Assembly: GCF_037911585.1 (NCBI RefSeq)
Contig: NZ_JBAJNS010000001.1
Location: 1,673,001-1,737,000, forward strand
Direction of reading: 5' to 3'
DNA from: Streptomyces sp. GSL17-111
GTDB lineage: Bacteria > Actinomycetota > Actinomycetes > Streptomycetales > Streptomycetaceae
Length of the DNA: 64,000 bases
Position numbers and translations under genes: made by a program. The notes beneath the pieces were generated by a model, which was given only the letters and a program-made list of their open reading frames with translations, was not told the origin of the DNA and did no database searches. The stretch's first letter is position 1; the number at the start of each line of letters is the position of its first letter. Positions 54,632-61,775 of this stretch are shown here, in pieces.

Positions 54632-55447
54632 TCAGAACAGCGTCTCCTCCTCGGGAGCCTCCAGCTCCCTCACCAGTTCGGGGGAGTTGTTGCGGACGTT
54701 GCTGACCTCCGTGCTCACCGGGTAGGCGCGGTGCCGCCCCGTCGGCAGGCCGCCGAGCAGTTCCCGCAGCTCGCCCTCGTCGTGGCGCGCCGGGTCGAGC
54801 CAGGCGTCCCAGCGGTCCGCCGGGAGGGCGACGGGCATGCGCGGGTGGATGTCCGCGAGCGAGCGCGGCCCGTCCGGCGCGGCGCCGGGCAGCTCCGCCG
54901 TCTCGGCCTCCGTGGTGATCACCGTGCACGTCACCCACCAGGCCCGGGGGTCGTCCTCCGGGCGCGTGGTGTCCTTCCAGAACTCGTAGAGCCCGGCCAG
55001 CGCCATGACCGAGCCGTCGACGGGGGTGACGAAGTAGGGCTGCTTCCTCGGCCGCTTCCTGCGGCCCTTCTGCTCCAGATCCAGCTCGCCCTTGCCCGTC
55101 ACCCACTCGAAGTACCCGTCGGCGGGCAGCAGGCACCGGCGGGAGACGAACGCGCGCCGGAACGCCGCCTTCTCGTGCACCGTCTCGGCCCTGGCGTTGA
55201 TCATCTTGACGCCCAGCTCCGGGGACTTCGCCCAGGACGGCACCAGCCCCCAGCGCAGGACGCGCAGTTGACGCACGGGCTCGCGGCTCTCCGCGCCCTT
55301 GAGCGGGCGGTCCAGGACGGCGTGGACGTCCTTGGTCGGTGCCACGTTCCAGTCCGGCGCCAGCGTCTCCTCCGGCTCCCACTTGCGCACATCGAACAGC
55401 CCGACCAGGTCCTCCGGGCTCCGGCTCGCCGCATACCTACCGCACAT
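54632..55447 (-). CDS. SRAP-family SOS response-associated peptidase, YedK/HMCES type (271 aa)
   Basis: The protein begins MCGRYA, where Cys2 becomes the catalytic N-terminus that crosslinks to abasic sites in single-stranded DNA. Further SRAP motifs are VAPTKDVHAV, LRWGLVPSWA, NARAETV, RRCLLPADGYFEW and ADIHPRMPVAL, with the conserved Asn, Glu and His. Length is normal. No clear LexA box is seen in the upstream gap. GGAGGGG precedes the ATG. Confidence 0.93.
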   Translation of the reverse strand: MCGRYAASRSPEDLVGLFDVRKWEPEETLAPDWNVAPTKDVHAVLDRPLKGAESREPVRQLRVLRWGLVPSWAKSPELGVKMINARAETVHEKAAFRRAFVSRRCLLPADGYFEWVTGKGELDLEQKGRRKRPRKQPYFVTPVDGSVMALAGLYEFWKDTTRPEDDPRAWWVTCTVITTEAETAELPGAAPDGPRSLADIHPRMPVALPADRWDAWLDPARHDEGELRELLGGLPTGRHRAYPVSTEVSNVRNNSPELVRELEAPEEETLF

Positions 55448-55726
55448 GTCGCACCACCCCTCCGGCCTGCAAAAACCCTAAACCACGCCACCCGGTCGGC
55501 ATTCCCTGATCTCTTGTGCGCGAGCCTCCTGCAGCCACCCAGGCCTGGCAGACCCCTGTGGAGCGCGATTGAGACCGACCAGTGACGTAGGTGGTGAGGC
55601 GACCAGTCGTGCCACAAAGTCTTCACCATAATGCGGAAGCGCACAAAGCCATCAGAGGTGGTCGTCAGAGTGCCGGTGGGGCCGGAGCACGCCTTGCTCC
55701 CGTGGTTCGAGTACCTGCGTTCCTTG

Positions 55727-57073
55727 CTATGCGGCGGCGGTGAGCTCCCGAACCCGCTCGTTGAAGTCTGCGACCAGCCGATGGCTGCCGAAGGGGGTCA
55801 TGCGCACCTGAAGGTCACGCACGGCTTCGACAGCACGCGATGACTTGACCTGCTTGGTGAGGTTAAGAGTGCGAACACCGGCCGCGTGAGCTGCCTCCAA
55901 GTCGTTTCGCTGCAAATGTGATACAGCGAGCGCGGCTTGGGACATGGCTCCGCGCCGAGCCCGCTTCTGGCGCCGGGCGTGGACGATGGACTTCCGCGCA
56001 TGCTCATCCGCGGAGTGCGCGTCGCCGAGGTCCCGGAAGGTGTTGGCGTGCTCCCCGTGCAGGTAGGCCGAGTCGATGAATGCGGCCCACTCCGGCTCGT
56101 TCGTCGGTCGGGCCTTCTCGTACGCCTTCTCGGACTCGACCACTGCGTGGGCTGCGGCGGTCTTGTCGTTGAGCAGTGCGAGGGCTCGCGCCTCCAGGCA
56201 CCAGAGGTCCGCCAAGCAGGCTGGCGAGTCGACCTGGGCCAGTCCGAGGCGCCCGGCCTGGGCCAGGCGTCGTCCTTCTGCCGGGTCGCCGAGGAGCGTG
56301 GCCTGGTCCGCCATGCCGGCCAGCACGTGTGCGCCGAGGGCTGCATCACCGGATTCCTCGGCGAGACGCAGGGATTGGATCAGGTACCTCTGAGCCAGGC
56401 CCTGTTCGCCGTTGTCGTAGGCCATCCATCCGAGCAGGTAGGTCTGTTCAGCAGCGGCCTCGCACAGCGCTCGTCGCACGTCGTCGCTGTGAGCGCGGCG
56501 AAGGAGCGGGTAGACGTGATGGCTCATGTACTCGGCGAGGATGAGGCGACCGTGGCCGCCGCCCTGGAGCACGTCCATCTTCTGGAACTCGCCGAACATG
56601 TTCTTCACCGCGGTTACGTCTTCGAGACGGACCCGGGGACCGGTCTTCGGCTTCTGGTCCAGGACGTTCATCAGCCAGTCGCGTGATGGACCCACACCGG
56701 CGAGGGCCGCGAACGGTGCACATGCAAGGAAGTTACGTCGATCCACGTCAGCTCTCCCGAGATCTGCGACTACCTCCACGGTAGCCGCGTACGAAGAGTT
56801 GTACACGAGTGCCCGTTCCGTGCCGCCGCCTTCACCCAGTCCGAGATCGTACGTCGTGAGTCGATATCCGAAGTGATCGGAGAAGACCGCCGCGATGATG
56901 TCGGGTAACGGCTGACGCGGAATCTGGCCCTCCAGCCAGAAGCGCACACGCGTCGTGTTGGTGGCGACATGAGGCTCGTTCCACAGCAGAGCCTTGGCTT
57001 TCACGCGTCGTGCCAACTCGCCACGGCTAAGCCCTGAGCGGTCGAGCCACCTCTCAAGCTGGTCGTTCGTCAT
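55727..57073 (-). CDS. TPR-type transcriptional regulator with N-terminal HTH (448 aa)
   Basis: The N-terminal ~70 residues resemble an Xre-like HTH (QLERWLDRSGLSRGELARRV). A long helical TPR-like domain follows (LRLAEESGDAALGAHVLAGM, ADLWCLEARALALLNDKTAA). Base composition is lower in GC than in flanking core genes. Such regulators often neighbour HATPase-type small proteins in streptomycete accessory regions, as here. ATG at 57073 with GGGAGGG upstream. Targets unknown. Confidence 0.8.
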   Translation of the reverse strand: MTNDQLERWLDRSGLSRGELARRVKAKALLWNEPHVATNTTRVRFWLEGQIPRQPLPDIIAAVFSDHFGYRLTTYDLGLGEGGGTERALVYNSSYAATVEVVADLGRADVDRRNFLACAPFAALAGVGPSRDWLMNVLDQKPKTGPRVRLEDVTAVKNMFGEFQKMDVLQGGGHGRLILAEYMSHHVYPLLRRAHSDDVRRALCEAAAEQTYLLGWMAYDNGEQGLAQRYLIQSLRLAEESGDAALGAHVLAGMADQATLLGDPAEGRRLAQAGRLGLAQVDSPACLADLWCLEARALALLNDKTAAAHAVVESEKAYEKARPTNEPEWAAFIDSAYLHGEHANTFRDLGDAHSADEHARKSIVHARRQKRARRGAMSQAALAVSHLQRNDLEAAHAAGVRTLNLTKQVKSSRAVEAVRDLQVRMTPFGSHRLVADFNERVRELTAAA

Positions 57074-57269
57074 ACACAGCCCTCCCGTGACCTTGGGCGA
57101 CGGAATCGACACCCTTCGACACCCCTGAGCACGGTACCGCGCAACTCCCCAATGGAGTTGGCTAGTTGTGAGCCAAGCCGGTCGCCGGGATGGTCACCCA
57201 GATCGGCGGCGCCTTCCCTGCGTCTCCTGGGGGAAGGCGCCGCTTTCCAGCTCTTCGGAGGCATCCGTC

Positions 57270-57761
57270 ATGCCCACGCTCGTCACTCGCTTTGTTCTCA
57301 CGGCTACGAAGAAGGAGGTTGCCCATGCCCGCCGCAAGGTCGTCGAAAAGGTCCGAGCGTAGGGCAACTCTCTCGACGACGAAACGGCCGAAGCTATCCG
57401 GCTGGTCGCCTCCGAACTCATCACCAACGCCATCGTGCACGGGGAGGGCCCTGTCATCGTTGCCCTCTGCCACCACCGGGGCAACTTGGTCATCGACGTC
57501 ACCGACAGCAACCCCACCGGCCCCCAGGCAAGTTGCTCAGACGAGAGAGAGGAGACCGGGCGCGGGCTCGCACTTGTCGAGTTCTTCGCGACCCGATCCG
57601 GCTGGGAACCCTGCGAAGGCGGCAAGCGGGTGTGGGCGTCGATCGCGCTCCCGAAGCCGACGCCGACCATGCGAGCCGCCGTCCTGCGCCGGCTCTTCTC
57701 TGCCCGGCAGAGCCCTCGTGTCAGAGCCGTCCCCGAGTCGCTCACCCTGGCGGTCTCTTGA
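57270..57761 (+). pseudogene. RsbW-like ATP-binding protein interrupted by an in-frame amber codon
   Basis: From an ATG at 57270 (GGAGG upstream) a frame encodes MPTLVTRFVLTATKKEV, runs to a TAG at 57360-57362, and continues open as GNSLDDETAEAIRLVASEL to the stop at 57759-57761. The HATPase pieces ELITNAIVHG (N-box) and ETGRGLALVEFF (G-box) lie after the TAG. Homologues I recall have Trp at the TAG position, so TGG to TAG is a one-base change. It would encode 163 codons if intact. Could be a true pseudogene, a recent mutation or a sequencing error. Confidence 0.8.
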
Positions 57762-58090
57762 TGGCGGGGCATCCTTTACGTCCGTCGCCGCTTCCCGACC
57801 CCGATGTCGTGTTCCGGCCGACGCGTCGGGACATCGACCCAGCCACGGGCGAGGTCACCGCACACGCCCTGTGGGATCGCCACAACTGGGAACCGGGCGG
57901 GTGCTGGCTCTGGTGTGGCCGTGCGGACGTCGAGGTCACGTGGATCGGCCCGGTCCGCTCCAGCGGCATTCACGCGGCCCTCTACTCCTGTCGCGGGTGC
58001 CTGTACGAGCTGGACCAACGAGTCCTTGAAGTCAACACACGCAGAGACCGCGCCGGCCTGTGCGCACCGGCGTCGCGCCAGGCGCGCTGA
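57761..58090 (+). CDS. Small hypothetical protein with two Cys pairs (109 aa)
   Basis: The ATG shares one base with the preceding stop (TGATG), so it was coupled to the ATP-binding gene. The sequence holds GGCWLWCGRADVEV and YSCRGCLYELDQ, two close Cys pairs that might bind metal. It has no signal or membrane segment. I do not recognise the family. Similar small genes follow HATPase genes in streptomycete accessory loci. Confidence 0.65.
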   Translation: MAGHPLRPSPLPDPDVVFRPTRRDIDPATGEVTAHALWDRHNWEPGGCWLWCGRADVEVTWIGPVRSSGIHAALYSCRGCLYELDQRVLEVNTRRDRAGLCAPASRQAR

Positions 58091-58160
58091 GGCGAACCGA
58101 GCGCACGCAGGACTTCCCGCTGGATCCCCAGTGGGAGAACCGAAGAGGAAGGAGCACAAG

Positions 58161-58328
58161 GTGGCAGAAAGCGAGACGCCGTCAACGGCCCGCAGCGGCC
58201 TTCTGGTGGCCGTGGAAGAGCTGACCGCCGTCCACGACCGGTACGACAGCCTCCGGTCCGACAACGCCGGGAGCTCCGGCGACTCGCCGTGGCCGGGCGG
58301 TGACGGCAACCTGCACGACGGCGAGTAG
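58161..58328 (+). CDS. Candidate RiPP precursor peptide (55 aa)
   Basis: GTG at 58161 with GGAAGGAG eight bases upstream gives a 55-residue peptide. Residues 12-32 are leader-like and probably helical (SGLLVAVEELTAVHDRYDSL). The C-terminal 22 residues are Gly/Ser/Asp-rich with one Trp, two Pro and a His (GDSPWPGGDGNLHDGE at the end). It directly precedes a JmjC/cupin oxygenase gene. Short size, strong ribosome site and neighbours suggest a modified peptide, but no known precursor family is recognised. Confidence 0.55.
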   Translation: MAESETPSTARSGLLVAVEELTAVHDRYDSLRSDNAGSSGDSPWPGGDGNLHDGE

Positions 58329-58416
58329 CGGCAGACGGCGGGGGTCCGGGCGATCCGCTGCGCTGGGCCCCCGCTCCGCCTGATTCACCTGGTCGAACTC
58401 TCATGAGGAGGCAGTG

Positions 58417-59613
58417 ATGGAACACCGGTTGGTCGGCGCCATCGAGACGGCGCTTGGATGGAGCGGTGCGGAGGCTCTCGGCAAGGACTTCGCGCGGGGA
58501 AGCATGGAGCACCCGGAACTGATCTCCCGCGTCCTGACCCCGAACCGCATGCTCGACATCGCCATGCGCAGGAGCCTGAACCGACCGCAGTTCCGGGTCT
58601 TCCGCGAGAGCGAAGAGGTACACCCGGCCATCTACTTCACCGACAGCATCAGCCCACGTGGCCAGAGCATCCCCATGGTCAACATGCACAGCCTGGCCCG
58701 GCTCCTGCGCGAAGGAGCCACGGTCATTCTCGACCAGGCCAACGTCTTCGACCCGACCATGGAAGTCGCCTGCCGGGCGTTGCAGTGGTGGACGCACGAA
58801 CGCGTACAGGTCAACGCCTACCTGACGACGAACGAAGCGTCCGGCTTCCCGCTGCACTGGGACGACCACGATGTCGTCGTCGTCCAGCTCGCCGGCGAGA
58901 AGGAGTGGGAGGTACGCGGAACCTCTCGGGCCGTGCCCATGTACCGCGACGCCGACCCCAACAACACCCCGAGCGAGGAGATCATCTGGGCCGGGGCCAT
59001 GAAGCCCGGCGACGTGATGCACATCCCCCGAGGGCACTGGCACCAGGCGACACGCAACGGCCGCGGATCGGGGAGCAGCCTTCACGTCACGTTCGGGATC
59101 ACCAAGCGCACGGGCGCGAACTGGCTCGCGTGGCTGGGCGACTGGTGCCGCGAGCACGAGATTTTCCGGCACGACTTGGACCGCTGGGACGGGGCCGGCA
59201 CTCAGGCCCTCCGCACCGCGGCCACCCGGTTGATCGACGAGAGGCCCCCCGCTGACTTCCTGGCCGCCTACGAACAGGCGATGCCGCTTCCCAGGCACGT
59301 CCCTTTCCTGGAGATCTTCGGCCAGCTCGACGCCACAGTGTGCACGACCCACTTCCCTCCACAGCTCCGAGAGAACCAGGACACGGTCGAGGTGTTGGCC
59401 TCGGGGAAGAAGCTCACGTTCGCAGCCAAGGCCCTGCCGTCGCTACGCCTGCTCCTGAGCGGCAAGCCGGTCCCACTGGCGCAGGCGGCGACCGTCGTCG
59501 GCGCCGACGTGGTGGAGGTCGCCGACATCCTGGTGAAGGAGGAGATATGCGCGGCCCTGACCCCCGAGTTGTCCTCGGGCTACACCGGTCTCGTCACGAA
59601 CGCCGTCTGCTGA
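58417..59613 (+). CDS. JmjC/cupin-type Fe(II)/2-oxoglutarate oxygenase (398 aa)
   Basis: The cupin-like (JmjC/RoxA-type) core has the iron motif His147-x-Asp149 in FPLHWDDHDVV and the distal His207 in HIPRGHWHQAT. AGEKEWEVRG between them is typical of the family. A C-terminal helical region resembles the winged-helix/dimer part of ribosomal oxygenases. Such enzymes hydroxylate protein or peptide side chains; the adjacent 55-residue peptide is the obvious candidate substrate. ATG at 58417, GGAGG five bases upstream. Confidence 0.85.
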   Translation: MEHRLVGAIETALGWSGAEALGKDFARGSMEHPELISRVLTPNRMLDIAMRRSLNRPQFRVFRESEEVHPAIYFTDSISPRGQSIPMVNMHSLARLLREGATVILDQANVFDPTMEVACRALQWWTHERVQVNAYLTTNEASGFPLHWDDHDVVVVQLAGEKEWEVRGTSRAVPMYRDADPNNTPSEEIIWAGAMKPGDVMHIPRGHWHQATRNGRGSGSSLHVTFGITKRTGANWLAWLGDWCREHEIFRHDLDRWDGAGTQALRTAATRLIDERPPADFLAAYEQAMPLPRHVPFLEIFGQLDATVCTTHFPPQLRENQDTVEVLASGKKLTFAAKALPSLRLLLSGKPVPLAQAATVVGADVVEVADILVKEEICAALTPELSSGYTGLVTNAVC

Positions 59614-60404
59614 CCGGAGCGCTCGACCTCGGCGTCACGGCGATCGACACCAGCACCAACTACCTCGGCTTCCACTCACATCGCACCTTGGCGCGGATGG
59701 CCGGTGACCTCCTGCCGAAGTTCACGGTCTCGACGAAGGTCGGCTACTTCCCGACGCCGAACGGAGCGGAACACTCTCTCGACCCCCTTCGGCTGCACCG
59801 GGCCGTGGAACAGACGGTCCGGGACCTCGGACGAGAGCCGGATGTGGTGTTCCTACACAACCCGGAGCACTCCCTTCAAGAGAGCCCCTCTCACAACCGG
59901 GACGCCCTGGCTCAGGCGTGCACTGCCCTCGACGACGCCACACTGAACGGGCTGTGCGGTGCCTGGGGCGTCGCATCCTGGGACCCGTCACCGCTACCGG
60001 AAGTCGTCGACGCGACCATGCCGAAACCGTCCGTGCTCATGGTCCGCGTCGGCCTGTTGGTCGGCATCAGAACGCTTGAAGCCGCAGACGCGCTGTCGGC
60101 GGCGTGGGGCGTGGACGTCAGAACGAAGTGGGGCATGAGCCCCTTCGGAGGGTCCACGAACTCCTCCGTGTGGGACAGGATCGACCCTCGCGTCTTCCTG
60201 CGAGACGGCAGTGACCTCACACGCGTGCAGGCGGCCTTCCGCGCCGCCTACCACCTCCCGCAGGTGGGCACGGTTGCCGTGGGCACCGATGAACCCGCCC
60301 ACCTGAGCCAACTGATCGACGCCTTGACCGAGGAAGTCGATGAGCAGGCGATCGACGAGTACCGACACCTTCTACGGGACCGGGTACGCGCTCAGCCGGC
60401 CTGA
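59547..60404 (+). CDS. Aldo/keto reductase (285 aa)
   Basis: The barrel keeps the AKR tetrad: Asp in TAIDTST, Tyr in NYLGF, Lys in VSTKVGYF and His in VVFLHNPEHS. The C-terminal cofactor segment is shorter than usual (QVGTVAVGTDEPAHLSQL). AAGGAGGAG before the ATG at 59547 supports a start inside the oxygenase gene, so the two genes overlap by 67 bp in different frames. It could reduce a carbonyl made by the oxygenase or on a peptide; this is inference. Confidence 0.83.
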   Translation: MRGPDPRVVLGLHRSRHERRLLTGALDLGVTAIDTSTNYLGFHSHRTLARMAGDLLPKFTVSTKVGYFPTPNGAEHSLDPLRLHRAVEQTVRDLGREPDVVFLHNPEHSLQESPSHNRDALAQACTALDDATLNGLCGAWGVASWDPSPLPEVVDATMPKPSVLMVRVGLLVGIRTLEAADALSAAWGVDVRTKWGMSPFGGSTNSSVWDRIDPRVFLRDGSDLTRVQAAFRAAYHLPQVGTVAVGTDEPAHLSQLIDALTEEVDEQAIDEYRHLLRDRVRAQPA

Positions 60405-61249
60405 AGCTCCGCGACGACGCGCTCCGCCATACGGCGCGCGGGGTCCAACCGAGGGTCCTCCGGGTGAGCATCCGGCCCGAGAATCTTCGAGCACACGAAC
60501 AGTGTCATCAGCTTGCCGTCCCGGCTCCCGAAATCGCGACGCCGCTCCTGCCGGACGCGGTCCGCAAGAGCCGGGACAGCAAGGGAGCTTCCCCACAGTG
60601 AGGCGGAGTCCAGCCCTCGCGGTGCGTTCCCCCAGTCCTCCCAATCGAAGAGACTGAACGTAGGCGCCGTCATGTTGGCCCAGTTCAGATCGGCATGGGC
60701 CGGCACCCAGCATTCAGCGGTGGTGTCGAAGTCGTCAGAGAACGCGCTGCGGATTGACTCGGTGACGACGGCCTGAGTGATGGTGACGGTGTCCGGCGTA
60801 GCGACTCGCCTCGTGACCTGCGCCGCGAGCGCGTCCAGCGAAGCATTGGCCGCCTCCCACCACTCATCTGTCAGCTTCGGGGTCTCGCTCAACACCGCAG
60901 TGCCGATGGGCGCCCCCGGCAAGAGCTCGGTCTCGTCAGCCCGCCACATCACCGGCTCGACCGCGTCCCGCCAGACAACACAGCCCTGCCATACCGGCTG
61001 GGCGATCCCCTCCAGATGCGCGGCGCACTCGGCACCGTTCCAGCCCTGAACGCCGATCTTGTCGAGCCCCCGCCTCTCGATACGCACCCACGTATCACGG
61101 TCCGTCCGAGCACCGACGGATCGCCGCTTACGGACAACGGTGTCCAGGTCCAAGAGGACCTGAAGGGACCGCTCCACTCGATCGAGAACGTCGTCAACCG
61201 GTTCAACCCGCAAGTCGACGGCACGCGCCGAAGGTACCGAGAGCGTCAT
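60392..61249 (-). CDS. Aminoglycoside phosphotransferase-like kinase (285 aa)
   Basis: The Brenner motif AHADLNWANM (HxDxxxxN) and the metal site LFDWEDWG mark an APH/choline-kinase-type phosphotransferase. The N-terminal lobe is divergent. It converges with the aldo/keto reductase gene and overlaps it by 13 bp. It may self-protect or modify the cassette product; no substrate can be read from sequence. Confidence 0.82.
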   Translation of the reverse strand: MTLSVPSARAVDLRVEPVDDVLDRVERSLQVLLDLDTVVRKRRSVGARTDRDTWVRIERRGLDKIGVQGWNGAECAAHLEGIAQPVWQGCVVWRDAVEPVMWRADETELLPGAPIGTAVLSETPKLTDEWWEAANASLDALAAQVTRRVATPDTVTITQAVVTESIRSAFSDDFDTTAECWVPAHADLNWANMTAPTFSLFDWEDWGNAPRGLDSASLWGSSLAVPALADRVRQERRRDFGSRDGKLMTLFVCSKILGPDAHPEDPRLDPARRMAERVVAELQAG

Positions 61250-61259
61250 AGCGACAACC

Positions 61260-61538
61260 CTAGCTGCGCGGGTTGCTCACCGAGAGGCCGTTCATGCGGC
61301 ACCCTGCTCGGGACCGCAGTAGCGCGGACCCCCGGATGACTGCGGCGATCTGATCGATCTCCGCCTTCTCGAACAACTCCTCCGTATTGCGAGGGGCGAG
61401 CGATCCGAAGGGGGACTCGTGCAGAGCCCCAACGTCAATGGTGCCGTTGCGCGCTAGGTAGTCGATGATCATGTCGACGCAGGGCGACTGGGCGCTGGTG
61501 AAGGTGCCGAAGCGGTTGGGAAGGTCAGCGGGCTCCAC
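61260..61538 (-). pseudogene. Remnant of a type I restriction enzyme HsdR C-terminus (92 codons)
   Basis: The short frame reads LPNRFGTFTSAQSPCVDMII, then DYLARNGTIDVGALHESPFG, which resembles the C-terminal domain of EcoEI-type HsdR subunits (helical region with NG-x-hydrophobic and ESPF motifs). No ATPase or nuclease part is nearby, and the codons after ~80 look disordered. I take it as a decayed fragment. The match is from memory and unverified. Confidence 0.5.
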
Positions 61539-61775
61539 CGACAGTACGGACGGGCTCGACCAGGTGGGGCCTGATGCCCGGGAGTCAGCGATGAGTCACC
61601 ACGGGTACGGCCAGAGCCTCGGAGCGGCCCGGGGCTCTGGCACTTGACCTGAGTGTTTGCTGTCGAGCAAGAATTATTAACAGCGCGACAGTTCAGGAAC
61701 TACCGCACATGCGTGCAAGCCTGCCACGGCACTCCGACGGACGGGGTCGGCGGAGGGGCTGTGCGGGCGGGTGGG
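61539..61775. other. Noncoding gap between the HsdR remnant and the glycosyltransferase gene
   Basis: No gene, tRNA or clear att-like repeat is visible. Composition is lower in GC around 61640-61700, as in the accessory block to the left. Confidence 0.5.

Noticed and set aside
55631..55843. A 70-codon plus-strand frame between the SRAP and TPR genes
   Set aside because: It overlaps the end of the TPR gene antisense, lacks a convincing ribosome site and has no recognisable features.
55448..61775. tRNA gene or att repeat bounding the accessory block
   Set aside because: I looked at both gaps and found no cloverleaf-like sequence and no matching direct repeat long enough to report.
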